Assembly: GCA_020403045.1 (NCBI GenBank)
Contig: JADBYK010000033.1
Location: 1-64,000 of the forward strand
Direction of reading: 5' to 3'
DNA length: 64,000 nucleotides
Origin: Cytophagales bacterium
GTDB taxonomy: Bacteria > Bacteroidota > Bacteroidia > Cytophagales > Cyclobacteriaceae
Shown here piece after piece: positions 35,838 through 45,534 of this stretch (position 1 is the first letter of the stretch; the number at the start of each line of letters is the position of its first letter). The notes under the pieces are model-generated. The model worked only from the letters and a program-made list of their open reading frames with translations. It did no database searches and was not told the origin of the DNA. A program made the translations under genes and the position numbers.

Positions 35838-35885
35838 CCCTGGCTCTATAAAAAAATACTTAATTGCAAAATAAAACCTACACAA

Positions 35886-36821
35886 ATGAGTGACCTCTCT
35901 TTGCTTTGGATTGCCTTCAATCTATTTGTACTTGCCATGCTGGCTTTAGATCTGGGCGTGTTTCACAGAAAATCCCATGAGGTTTCCATCCGCGAAGCAC
36001 TTACCTGGACGTGCGTTTGGATTACACTTGCCATGCTTTTCAATTTGTTTGTCTACTATTATTTCGATCGCAGCAAAGCCCTGGAATTTTTTACAGGCTA
36101 TATTATCGAAAAGTCATTAAGCGTAGACAATATTTTTGTTATCATTCTCATTTTCTCCTACTTCAAAGTGCCCTCTGCCTACCAGCACAAGGTTCTTTTT
36201 TGGGGCATTTTAGGAGCGCTTGTCATGCGTGTCATTTTTATTCTTACTGGTGTAGAACTTATTCATCGTTTTCATTGGTTGATTTACATCTTTGGTGGTT
36301 TCCTGGTCTACACGGGCATACGTATGCTCACATCAGGTGATTTGAAAATTGATCCGGAAAAAAATCCGTTAGTGAAACTAGCCAGAAGGATCATGCCCAT
36401 TACCCCTTCGTTTGAAGGTGATCGGTTTTTTGTAAAGCAAGAGGGTAAAACTTGGGCAACACCATTGTTTCTCGTAGTAATCTTAATCGAGACGACTGAC
36501 CTGATCTTTGCGGTTGATTCTATTCCTGCCATCCTTGCAATCTCAGACGACTCTTTTATCGTGTACACCTCGAATGTATTTGCCATTCTTGGTTTGAGGT
36601 CACTCTATTTTGCATTAGCCGGCATCGAAAAGTATTTCAAATATCTGAAGTACGGGCTATCAGCCATTCTTGTTTTTGTGGGTGTAAAAATGTGTGTAGC
36701 CGATCTCTTCAAAATACCGATCGAAGTTTCACTAATTGTAATTGGTTTTACCTTGATGATTGCTATGGTAAGTTCCAGATTGTTTCCCGGAAAACAAGTA
36801 GACAAAAATTATGTTGAGTAA
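35886..36821 (+). CDS. TerC-family integral membrane protein (Alx-like)
   Basis: A 311-residue multi-spanning membrane protein of the TerC/Alx family. It has about nine hydrophobic segments, with LDLGVFHRKSHEVSIREA in the first loop, EKSLSVDNIFVIILIFSYFKVP (the conserved SxDN metal-binding segment near residue 78) and the mirrored ETTDLIFAVDSIPAILAIS (near residue 205), both carrying the acidic residues. Family members export Mn2+, are linked to pH-responsive riboswitches in some bacteria, and in some contexts confer tellurite resistance. No upstream riboswitch was recognised here. Confidence 0.92.
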   Translation: MSDLSLLWIAFNLFVLAMLALDLGVFHRKSHEVSIREALTWTCVWITLAMLFNLFVYYYFDRSKALEFFTGYIIEKSLSVDNIFVIILIFSYFKVPSAYQHKVLFWGILGALVMRVIFILTGVELIHRFHWLIYIFGGFLVYTGIRMLTSGDLKIDPEKNPLVKLARRIMPITPSFEGDRFFVKQEGKTWATPLFLVVILIETTDLIFAVDSIPAILAISDDSFIVYTSNVFAILGLRSLYFALAGIEKYFKYLKYGLSAILVFVGVKMCVADLFKIPIEVSLIVIGFTLMIAMVSSRLFPGKQVDKNYVE

Positions 36822-36927
36822 AATAATCCCCAAAAATCCTTCTGATTTTTTAAAACTAAATCAACTCCTTTTTCAATTACTGACACAAAAATTCAATTTT
36901 ATAATTACCCTTTCACGAAAATTCTCA

Positions 36928-38073
36928 ATGAAATTTTTACACCTTTCAATGTTGGCTACTCTTTTAGTGATCTTAAGTTCGTGTTCGAAAACGGGCAATT
37001 CTTCAGATACCAAATCTATTCTTGAATTCCCAGTAACTACTGTTATCCGTAAAGACACTGTTTTATTTCATGAGTATGTAGTAGATGTTCACGCCATAAA
37101 AAATGTAGAAATACGGGCACGCGTTCAAGGGTATTTAGAATATATATACGTGGATGAAGGTCAATCCGTAAAAGCAGGCCAACGTCTTTTTAAAATTAAT
37201 GACGAAGAATACGTAGCCGAAGTAGCCAAGTCAAAAGCGAATGTCAACAGCGCTATTGCCGAGGAACAAGCCATGCAATTGGAAGCCGAGAGGGTATCCA
37301 TTCTGGTAGAAAAAAATGTGGTTCCCCAAACTGAACTGAGACTGGCGAAAGCAAAAGTGGATATGGCTAAAGCAAAAGTAGAAGAAGCAAAATCTCATTT
37401 AATGCAAGCCAACATACGCTACGCCCACACAAGCATCAAAGCCCCTTTTGATGGCGTGGTAGACCGTCTTCCATTTAAGATCGGAAGTTTAATCAATGAA
37501 GGGCATTTACTTACTACGCTTTTTGATTCAAAATTTGTTTACGCCTACTTCCGTGTTTCAGAAAAAGAGTATCTGGAATACATTAAAAGTCACCCAGATG
37601 ATCGCAGATCAAATACAGTCGATTTGATTCAGGCAGATGGAAACAAACATCAGCAAGTGGGTAGAATAGAAACTTTAGAGGGAGAGTTTGATACATCCAC
37701 AGGGACAATTGCTTTTCGGGCGAAGTTCCCCAATCCACAACTTATTTTAAAACATGGCTCTAGCGGAAAGGTACGCCTTTCCAACAAGATTGAAAATGCT
37801 TTGATGATACCTCAAAAAGCAACTTTTGAGATACAAGACAAGACATATGTTTTCTTAGTAAATGCAGACAATAAACTGAAAGTAAAAGGTTTTGTTCCAA
37901 AATCGAGACTTTCTCATTTCTATATAATCGAATCCGGCTTACAAGAGGGTGATCGAATTGTCTATGAAGGTATAAAATACGCACGCGATGGTATGCTAAT
38001 AACACCCTCTAATTTACCAACTGATAGTGTCTTGGTTAAATCATCTACCAAAAAACCAAAAGCCACTTTCTAA
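36928..38073 (+). CDS. RND periplasmic adaptor lipoprotein (pump 2)
   Basis: 381 residues from the ATG at 36928. A longer frame starting at 36811 overlaps terC and adds 39 residues that do not look like a signal peptide. Lipobox ILSSC with lipidated Cys19. The lipoyl half VDEGQSVKAGQRLFKINDEE, the helical hairpin rich in KAKVDMAKAKVEEAKSH and the second lipoyl half IKAPFDGVVDRLPFKIGS are in order. The beta-barrel and membrane-proximal domains fill the C-terminus. First gene of the pump 2 operon. Confidence 0.9.
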   Translation: MKFLHLSMLATLLVILSSCSKTGNSSDTKSILEFPVTTVIRKDTVLFHEYVVDVHAIKNVEIRARVQGYLEYIYVDEGQSVKAGQRLFKINDEEYVAEVAKSKANVNSAIAEEQAMQLEAERVSILVEKNVVPQTELRLAKAKVDMAKAKVEEAKSHLMQANIRYAHTSIKAPFDGVVDRLPFKIGSLINEGHLLTTLFDSKFVYAYFRVSEKEYLEYIKSHPDDRRSNTVDLIQADGNKHQQVGRIETLEGEFDTSTGTIAFRAKFPNPQLILKHGSSGKVRLSNKIENALMIPQKATFEIQDKTYVFLVNADNKLKVKGFVPKSRLSHFYIIESGLQEGDRIVYEGIKYARDGMLITPSNLPTDSVLVKSSTKKPKATF

Positions 38074-38099
38074 ACTTATCAAATCGACAAACCTAGTCT

Positions 38100-41000
38100 A
38101 TGTTCAATAAATTTATAGAACGTCCAGTTCTTTCAATTGTCATTTCTCTCCTTATTACTTTACTGGGACTGCTCGCGTTGACCGGACTTCCCATCACTCA
38201 GTTTCCAGATATTGTACCCCCCACGGTTGTTGTTACGACAAACTATACTGGTGCCAATGCAGAAGTTGCTGCAAAGGCAGTGGTCACCACACTAGAACGA
38301 GCTATCAATGGCGTGCCCGGAATGACCTATATGACCTCTGTTTCGGGTAACGATGGCATGAGCATTATACAGGTTTATTTTAAAGTTGGTACTGATCCGG
38401 ATTTGGCTAATGTAAACGTTCAAAACAGAGTATCAACTGTTTTGGACGAACTACCAGAAGAAGTTATAAAAGCAGGAGTGAGTGTGGAAAAAGAGGTAAC
38501 GAGTATGCTCATGTACTTGAACCTATTGAGTGATGATCCATCGGCAGACGAAAAGTTCATTTACAATTTTGCTGACATCAATATACTTGCTGAGTTAAAG
38601 CGTATTGAAGGCGTTGGCTATGCAACTATTGTAGGCGCACGAGAGTACTCGATGAGGGTATGGCTAAAACCTGATCGGATGGCGGGGTATGGAATATCTT
38701 CCGAAGAAATCATTCAAGCTATTCGCAATCAAAATATCGAAGCAGCGCCTGGCAAGGCAGGCGAAAGTTCTGACAAAGCCCCTCAAATGCTTCAATACGT
38801 TCTTCGCTACACCGGAAAATTTATCGAACCCAAACAATATGAAAACATTGTATTACGTGCCGACAAAGAAGGATCCATTCTAAAACTAAAAGATGTTGCC
38901 GAAGTGGAGTTTGGGGTTAGAAACTACAATATACTATCAAAAGAAGACGGTCGGCCTTCGGCTGCCATTATGCTAAAGCAGCGCCCTGGTTCCAATGCAA
39001 AGGAGGTGATAGAGAATGTAAAGGCAAAAATGGAGGAGCTAAAAAAGACTTCCTTTCCTCCGGGAATGAGTTATAACATTGGCTATGATGTTTCTCGATT
39101 CTTGGATGCGTCTATTGACGAGGTACTGCACACGTTGATTGAGGCATTTTTTCTGGTATCGCTTGTCGTATTTATTTTCCTGCAAGATTGGCGCTCAACG
39201 CTTATACCTGCATTGGCGGTTCCCGTTTCGTTGATAGGCGCATTCTTCTTCATGCAACTAGTTGGCTTTTCTATCAACCTGCTTACTCTATTCGCACTCG
39301 TACTAGCCATTGGTATAGTGGTAGACGATGCCATTGTAGTCGTTGAAGCGGTTCACGTGAAAATGGAGACAAAAAATCTATCCGCCAAAGAAGCCACACT
39401 AGAAGCAATGGGTGAGATTAGCGGTGCAATCATTGCGATTACTTTGGTTATGTCTGCTGTTTTTATTCCAGTTGCTTTTCTATCTGGCCCAGTCGGTGTT
39501 TTCTATCGGCAGTTTTCACTAACGTTGGCGATCGCTATTATCATTTCCGGCATCAACGCGCTTACGCTTACACCGGCTTTATGCGCTATCATTTTGAAAA
39601 ATAATCATGGCAAAAAGAAAACAGGTTTTTTACAGATTTTTTTCGACAGATTCAATAATGGCTTTGACGCAATTTCAGACCGATATAAGTACCTCGTTCG
39701 CCTGATTGTTGGAAGAAAGACTATTACGTGGGCACTGTTATTGATTTTCCTGGCCGCTACCTGGGGCATAAGTTCCATTTTGCCTACTGGTTTTATTCCA
39801 TCGGAAGACCAAGGTATGATATACGCTAACGTGACAGCACCTTCAGGTGCAACCGTTGAGCGAACAGAATACGTGATGGATCAAATTCAGCAAGTGGCGA
39901 AAGATATGCCAGCTGTTGAATCGGTTTCAACCTTATCCGGATTTAGCTTGATGACAGATGGCGCGGGTGCTGCATTTGGCATGGGCATGGTTAATTTAAA
40001 ACCATGGGATAAGAGAGACAAAGACATGAATGAATTGATTGCTGAATTGCAAGAAAAAACCAAGCATATAAAAGATGCAAGCATCCAGTTCTTCTCACCG
40101 CCCACTGTACCTGGTTTTGGAAATGCCAGTGGTTTTGAAGTTCGGGTCTTGGATAAAACCGGCTCTGGAAATTTGCAGCAAACTTCTTCAGTTACCAATG
40201 AATTTATTGAAGCGCTGAAAAAACGCCCCGAAATAGCAGATGCTTTCACCGCCTTTGACGCCAGCTATCCTCAGTACATGATCCACGTTGATCAGGATAT
40301 CGCAGGGCAGAAAGGGGTAACGGTTGACAATGCTATGAGTAATTTACAAACTCTTATTGGCAGCTACTATACCTCTAACTTCATTCGCTTTGGCCAGATG
40401 TATAAAGTGATGGTGCAAGCAGCCCCACATTATCGGGCTGCACCAGAGGATTTACTAAAGCTCCATGTGAAAAATAACTTTGGCGAAATGGTTCCTTACT
40501 CATCATTCGTGAGATTAGAGCGGGTGTATGGCCCCGAGCAGTTAACCAGATACAACATGTTTACTTCTGCCATGGTCAATGGCGATGCCGCCAAAGGCTA
40601 CAGTAGTGGAGATGCCATCAACGCAATTAAAGCAGTTGCAGAAGAGAAACTACCGAGAGGGTTTTCTATTGAATGGTCGGGAATGACGCGGGAAGAAGTA
40701 CTAGCTGGCAACCAAGCTATCTATATCTTTATCATCAGTCTTATCTTTGTATACCTGGTTCTCTCTGCACAATACGAAAGTTTCATACTTCCTTTGTCCG
40801 TAATTTTCTCGCTGCCCGCTGGTATTTTCGGTTCCCTCCTACTCTTGCATCTGGCAGGTTTACAAAACAACATCTATGCGCAAGTAGCTCTCATTATGTT
40901 GATTGGACTACTGGGCAAGAATGCAATTCTCATTGTAGAGTTTGCCATTTTAAGACAAAAAGAGGGCCTCCGTATTTTAGAGGCAGCGGTTGACGGAGCC

Positions 41001-41252
41001 GTTTCTCGCCTCCGTCCTATCTTGATGACTTCGTTTGCTTTCATCGCAGGATTGATCCCTCTGTGTGTCGCCTCTGGTGCGGGATCAATGGGCAGTCGTT
41101 CTATTGGAACCGCTGCTGCTGGTGGCATGTTGTTCGGGACGATTTTTGGAGTGATTATCATCCCTGGACTCTATATGGTATTCGCCAGCATTGCCGAAAG
41201 GCTCTCCAAAAAAGAAAACAAATCCGTCACCGTTGTTGAATCTCATTCGTAA
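38100..41252 (+). CDS. RND efflux permease of the HAE1 type (pump 2)
   Basis: A 1050-residue HAE1-type multidrug exporter. The start MFNKFIERPVLSIVISLL is typical. The proton-relay aspartates D409/D410 lie in GIVVDDAIVVVEAVH and the TM10 lysine K940 in GLLGKNAILIVEFA. Two periplasmic halves with the porter and docking segments are intact (PPGMSYNIGYD near residue 320; the G-rich FGMGMVNLKPWDKR). It differs from pump 1 in size and in keeping the lysine, so the two pumps belong to different subfamilies. Drug or toxic-compound export is likely. Co-transcribed with the adaptor and outer-membrane gene. Confidence 0.94.
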   Translation: MFNKFIERPVLSIVISLLITLLGLLALTGLPITQFPDIVPPTVVVTTNYTGANAEVAAKAVVTTLERAINGVPGMTYMTSVSGNDGMSIIQVYFKVGTDPDLANVNVQNRVSTVLDELPEEVIKAGVSVEKEVTSMLMYLNLLSDDPSADEKFIYNFADINILAELKRIEGVGYATIVGAREYSMRVWLKPDRMAGYGISSEEIIQAIRNQNIEAAPGKAGESSDKAPQMLQYVLRYTGKFIEPKQYENIVLRADKEGSILKLKDVAEVEFGVRNYNILSKEDGRPSAAIMLKQRPGSNAKEVIENVKAKMEELKKTSFPPGMSYNIGYDVSRFLDASIDEVLHTLIEAFFLVSLVVFIFLQDWRSTLIPALAVPVSLIGAFFFMQLVGFSINLLTLFALVLAIGIVVDDAIVVVEAVHVKMETKNLSAKEATLEAMGEISGAIIAITLVMSAVFIPVAFLSGPVGVFYRQFSLTLAIAIIISGINALTLTPALCAIILKNNHGKKKTGFLQIFFDRFNNGFDAISDRYKYLVRLIVGRKTITWALLLIFLAATWGISSILPTGFIPSEDQGMIYANVTAPSGATVERTEYVMDQIQQVAKDMPAVESVSTLSGFSLMTDGAGAAFGMGMVNLKPWDKRDKDMNELIAELQEKTKHIKDASIQFFSPPTVPGFGNASGFEVRVLDKTGSGNLQQTSSVTNEFIEALKKRPEIADAFTAFDASYPQYMIHVDQDIAGQKGVTVDNAMSNLQTLIGSYYTSNFIRFGQMYKVMVQAAPHYRAAPEDLLKLHVKNNFGEMVPYSSFVRLERVYGPEQLTRYNMFTSAMVNGDAAKGYSSGDAINAIKAVAEEKLPRGFSIEWSGMTREEVLAGNQAIYIFIISLIFVYLVLSAQYESFILPLSVIFSLPAGIFGSLLLLHLAGLQNNIYAQVALIMLIGLLGKNAILIVEFAILRQKEGLRILEAAVDGAVSRLRPILMTSFAFIAGLIPLCVASGAGSMGSRSIGTAAAGGMLFGTIFGVIIIPGLYMVFASIAERLSKKENKSVTVVESHS

Positions 41253-41257
41253 TAGTT

Positions 41258-42703
41258 ATGCATCTCAAGTCACTTCATTTTTTGTTAATTGTTTCGATCG
41301 CTGCTTTTTTGGGTAGCTGTAAGTTGGCTGAAAAAGTACAAGAGCCGGATCTCGCAAAAATACCCGACCAATTTCAACCCTCGCTGAATCCGACATCAAG
41401 TCAATCGCTTTTACCTTGGAGGCAATACTTTACTGATTCCTTGCTGGTCATCTATATTGATGAAGCACTTAAAAGCAATTTAGATTTAAAGATAGCTTTA
41501 CAACGAGTGAGCATGGCTGGGGCAAATGCGAGTATAGCTAATGGTGCGCTACTACCATCACTCAGCGCAGTTACCTCTGCTGGACAGCAACGATTTGGTG
41601 AATACACCATGGATGGCGTGGGGAATTTTGATACAAACTTCTCGGCCAACGTGCCACCTGACAGACGTATACCGGTGAATTTGCCAGACTACTATTTGGG
41701 TTTTCAAAGCAGTTGGGAAGTAGCAGCTTGGGGAAAACTACGCAATAGAAAAAAGGCTGCTGCTGCGCGCTTTTTTGCCAGCGATAAAGCAAAACACCTT
41801 ATACAAACAACGCTTGTATCAGAAGTAGCTAGACACTATTACAGTTTGCTCGCATTGGACAATAAACTATTAATCATTCGGGAGAACATTACGCTTCAAC
41901 AAACAGCTGTAACCCTGATAACAGCCCAGAAAGCTGCTGGCAGAGCCACCGAACTGGCGGTAAAACAATTTACAGCACAATTGCTCAACACACAAAGCCT
42001 GGAAGCTTTGGTAAAACAGGAAATCGTGCGACACGAGAATGAGTTGAACTTGCTGTTGGGTCGCTACCCACAACCCATTGAGAGAGGCCGCGTCATTTTA
42101 AACCAGCAACTGCCAAAAGAATTAGAAGCCGGATTGCCGTCACAACTTCTTATCCAGCGCCCGGATATCCGACAGGCAGAGCTCCAACTACTCGCCTCAC
42201 GCCTGGATGTTAAGGCTGCAAGAGCTGCGTTTTTGCCTTCTCTTAATCTGACAGCCGGAATAGGCCTTCAATCGTTTACAACGGCAGTATTGTTTAACGC
42301 CCCTACCTCGACTGCGTACTCACTACTAGGCGGATTAACTGCGCCCTTATTCAACAGAAATATGATCCGTGGCGAATATCGAAAAGCATCGGCCTCACAG
42401 CTTGAATCATTTTACTCGTATCAACAAAGTATTCTACAAGGATTTCAAGAGGTAGCTACGCAATTAAATAAAATTGAAAACTTACGACAGTCCTACCAAT
42501 TCAAATCGCTGGAAGTTACGACTTTAGAAGAAGGAGTGGCTACCTCGAACGACTTGTTTATCGCTGGCTTTGCATCGTACCTCGAGGTAGTAACTGCTCA
42601 AAAAAGCGTACTTTCTGCTGAGCTCGATGCGATTGACACTAAGCAACAGCAGTTCAACGCTGCCATTGACTTATACCGTGCGTTGGGTGGGGGTTGGAAT
42701 TGA
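41258..42703 (+). CDS. Outer-membrane channel lipoprotein (NodT family, pump 2)
   Basis: A 481-residue lipoprotein (LGSC, Cys21) with two OEP repeats. QYFTDSLLVIYIDEALKSNLDLKIALQRVSMAGA starts the first and VATSNDLFIAGFASYLEVVTAQKSVLSAELD ends the second. The motif LLIQRPDIRQAELQLLASRLDVKAARAAFLPSLNL is diagnostic of the NodT/OprM lipoprotein family. It starts six bases after the permease stop and completes pump 2. Confidence 0.94.
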   Translation: MHLKSLHFLLIVSIAAFLGSCKLAEKVQEPDLAKIPDQFQPSLNPTSSQSLLPWRQYFTDSLLVIYIDEALKSNLDLKIALQRVSMAGANASIANGALLPSLSAVTSAGQQRFGEYTMDGVGNFDTNFSANVPPDRRIPVNLPDYYLGFQSSWEVAAWGKLRNRKKAAAARFFASDKAKHLIQTTLVSEVARHYYSLLALDNKLLIIRENITLQQTAVTLITAQKAAGRATELAVKQFTAQLLNTQSLEALVKQEIVRHENELNLLLGRYPQPIERGRVILNQQLPKELEAGLPSQLLIQRPDIRQAELQLLASRLDVKAARAAFLPSLNLTAGIGLQSFTTAVLFNAPTSTAYSLLGGLTAPLFNRNMIRGEYRKASASQLESFYSYQQSILQGFQEVATQLNKIENLRQSYQFKSLEVTTLEEGVATSNDLFIAGFASYLEVVTAQKSVLSAELDAIDTKQQQFNAAIDLYRALGGGWN

Positions 42704-42734
42704 CAATATTGAAAAATAGTTCTTACTAGATTTT

Positions 42735-45530
42735 CTATCTACCACAAATTTCTTTGTATGAACAATACTCACATGTTTTAACTTTTTTCGTTTGGTCGAA
42801 TGGTTGTTTGGGGTCAAATAACTCCGTTAGCAACTGAACGAGGTTACTCTCAAATTCCGGGAGAAGGTATTTAACATCCTGTATTACCTGACCATTTTGA
42901 CTAAGACCATATTCAAACTTGTCGTCAAAAATCTCTTTCCTATTGATGAGGCCCGGTTGTAGTATAAGACTTGAATCACTCTTCACCCGATCGTATACCC
43001 AAGAATAAAACAGCGCTTGAAATGCAGCTTTGTTTCGCTTAACGTCATCACGATCAAACAACGAAGTAATCGTTTTAAATGAATTCTCGTCTTTCCCGGT
43101 TTTGTAATCGATGATGCGGACCACATTCTCCTTTCGGTCTACTCGATCTATTTTACCCCCAAGTAGAATGATCAGTTTCGCATCAACCGGGTAAGGTGTT
43201 TTAAAATCTTCCTGCTCCAACATGTCAATATAAAAAGGTGCATACTCTCCATCCTTCTTTAAAACGTGATCAGCCATCTTTTTTACCATCTCATTGACAA
43301 CTAACTGCTGGCCATCGTATTCTATTTTTCTATTGTGAGTCAATCCAAAGTGTTTACGATAGGCTCTTTCTACTAAAAGGTCTAATTTTTTGGGTAAATC
43401 TGTAAAATGTTCAGAACGAATTTCAGCTGTTCCGTCTTTCGATTTCAAATCCAAATAAAAAAACTGCATTACATCATGAAACAAATTTCCAAAGATTCGT
43501 GCGTCCGCTTCTTCTTCCACCTCATCCGCTTCCACTATTCCCAACAAATTTTTGAGATAAAATTTGAGGCGGCATTCTAGATATGTATTTAGCGTAGAAG
43601 GTGTCAACGCCTTTGTCGCATATCTCTGCAACTTCTCCATCACGTTTGAGTCTTTCTCAATTGCAATGGTGGATGGTTGATTCAGTGAGATAGAGCTGTA
43701 CAGAATCTTCTTAGTATACGGCCACTGAGCTTCATACATTATCTGATAGAGATACCGACTCATCTCTCCGCTGCCGAGTACGTCAGGTTCGGTATTGTAG
43801 TATAGACTCACTTGCTCACTCCGCTGCAATAATCGGTAAAACAAATAACCGTACATGGCGTCTTGGTGGGCATAAGTTGGCAACCCATATGCCTTTCGAA
43901 TGGAATGTGGCAGGTAAGAACCTTGCCTTGGAGAGGCTGGCCACAAACCTTCATTCAACGACAACACATGGACATGATCAAAATCCAAATTACGAGTCTC
44001 TAACACACCCATAATCTGAATCCCCTTCAAGGGTTCTCCGCTAAATGGAACTTTTCCTGATCGGGCAATCTGCCGAAACAACTTTTGAAGCATGCTCAGC
44101 TCCATCGGCTCGTCAACGGTAAGCTCTTGCAGCTTGGTTAAGATACGATGAAAGTAAAATGCAAATTCTTTATCCAGTATGCCATTCGATGGAGCACTTG
44201 CGAAAAGTGCGATCGCATCTAATACGTAAGGAATAAAATCCGCCTTGCCCACTAATTTAAAGATCGATGCAAGTACATTGCCCTTGGTCTCAAAAACGTG
44301 TTCTTCCAAATAAACCTGGTTATGTTTCGTAATGAACGTTTTCAATTCAGAAACTTCCGCTACCGCTAATGCGTTCACGTAAGGATGACTGAGGACAGCC
44401 ATTATACCTTTAAAATAAAACTCATCTTTTCTCTTGGTGCGATGGAGGTCAAACAAAAAATCAATCAGCGAAAAAAAGGGAGTACTCACCAACGGAAAAC
44501 CCATCGTCACATTGATCGATGAAATCGATAAAGGCAGCGAATACAAAAGTGGCATCAATAAACTTTCGTCAGGCAATACGATTACATGACTTCCTTCTTT
44601 TTCAAAAGTCTTATCGTCACTCAACTGTTGTGCTAACAATTTAGACTGCCCGGCTTTCTGCGGCACACCATAAATACTGATTTGCTTTCTTGATGACAAA
44701 TGAGAAGCCGGTCGTTCATTAAACGTTTTGCCCAACACCGGATGCTTTCGGTACAAACGGAAGAAAGCACCGGCCTCCCGATGTTCGGAAGAGACATAAA
44801 ACTCATCTTCATCCCAGAAAACCGTTGCACTCTGATTTTCTACAAACCAGCACACAATCTTCTCCTCTGCTGTGGTAAGCGCATTGAAGCCTGCGAATAT
44901 CGTTTTCTTCTCTGACGTAGCAGCTGTCTGAGCCATTAGCCCTTCGGCCACCAGTCGGTGAATCATACCTGCATAGGCAGTTCCATCTTTTAAAAGGGAT
45001 TCCTGGAACTCTTTGTACACGGGATACAGATTTTTCCAAAGTGACAAAAAACGATTCCGTGTTTCTTCCGTGCTAAACTCTACGCTCTGCCAAAAATCCT
45101 TCAAGAAAATCTTTTGCTCTTCGGTCAGATAATCAAAATATTGATCAACTTCTTTCAGGTTGCTTATATCACGAAACAGAAATTCAGCGTTGACCATGTA
45201 TTTATCCAACTCATCAAAATCACGGAGCAACATTTCTCCCCAATAGTAGAATTGATCTATCTTCTCAGTGCTGCCTGTCACTTTCTTAAACGCTTGATAA
45301 AGCTTTACGATCGAAGTCAATTTATCTACCTCTTCCAAAAAAGAATAACTGTTTATTAACTCCTCAATAGTGAGTATAGTTGGGCACCACTTGGGTGTGG
45401 TCAGGTCTTTTGCCAACTCCTCCTTAAAATAAAGCGCAGCCCTTCGGTTTGGAAAAACAATCTGAAGACGATCCCAATCAGGGTAATCTCTTTTTACTAC
45501 ATCTGCTATATCTTGTAAAAAACTCCTCAT
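42735..45530 (-). CDS. addB: AddB-like PD-(D/E)XK nuclease subunit
   Basis: A 931-residue partner of the helicase-nuclease AddAB that processes DNA double-strand ends for RecA loading. An inactivated UvrD-like region covers the first 650 residues (IVFPNRRAALYFKEEL replaces Walker A). The C-terminal nuclease domain has the PD-(D/E)XK signature VRIIDYKTGKDENSF. Cysteines in LECRLKFY (about residue 615) and the C-terminal CEYCSYKEIC are placed like the four ligands of the AddB 4Fe-4S cluster. It is downstream of addA on the minus strand with 4 bp between them, so co-translation is likely. Confidence 0.85.
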   Translation of the reverse strand: MRSFLQDIADVVKRDYPDWDRLQIVFPNRRAALYFKEELAKDLTTPKWCPTILTIEELINSYSFLEEVDKLTSIVKLYQAFKKVTGSTEKIDQFYYWGEMLLRDFDELDKYMVNAEFLFRDISNLKEVDQYFDYLTEEQKIFLKDFWQSVEFSTEETRNRFLSLWKNLYPVYKEFQESLLKDGTAYAGMIHRLVAEGLMAQTAATSEKKTIFAGFNALTTAEEKIVCWFVENQSATVFWDEDEFYVSSEHREAGAFFRLYRKHPVLGKTFNERPASHLSSRKQISIYGVPQKAGQSKLLAQQLSDDKTFEKEGSHVIVLPDESLLMPLLYSLPLSISSINVTMGFPLVSTPFFSLIDFLFDLHRTKRKDEFYFKGIMAVLSHPYVNALAVAEVSELKTFITKHNQVYLEEHVFETKGNVLASIFKLVGKADFIPYVLDAIALFASAPSNGILDKEFAFYFHRILTKLQELTVDEPMELSMLQKLFRQIARSGKVPFSGEPLKGIQIMGVLETRNLDFDHVHVLSLNEGLWPASPRQGSYLPHSIRKAYGLPTYAHQDAMYGYLFYRLLQRSEQVSLYYNTEPDVLGSGEMSRYLYQIMYEAQWPYTKKILYSSISLNQPSTIAIEKDSNVMEKLQRYATKALTPSTLNTYLECRLKFYLKNLLGIVEADEVEEEADARIFGNLFHDVMQFFYLDLKSKDGTAEIRSEHFTDLPKKLDLLVERAYRKHFGLTHNRKIEYDGQQLVVNEMVKKMADHVLKKDGEYAPFYIDMLEQEDFKTPYPVDAKLIILLGGKIDRVDRKENVVRIIDYKTGKDENSFKTITSLFDRDDVKRNKAAFQALFYSWVYDRVKSDSSLILQPGLINRKEIFDDKFEYGLSQNGQVIQDVKYLLPEFESNLVQLLTELFDPKQPFDQTKKVKTCEYCSYKEICGR

Positions 45531-45534
45531 GTAT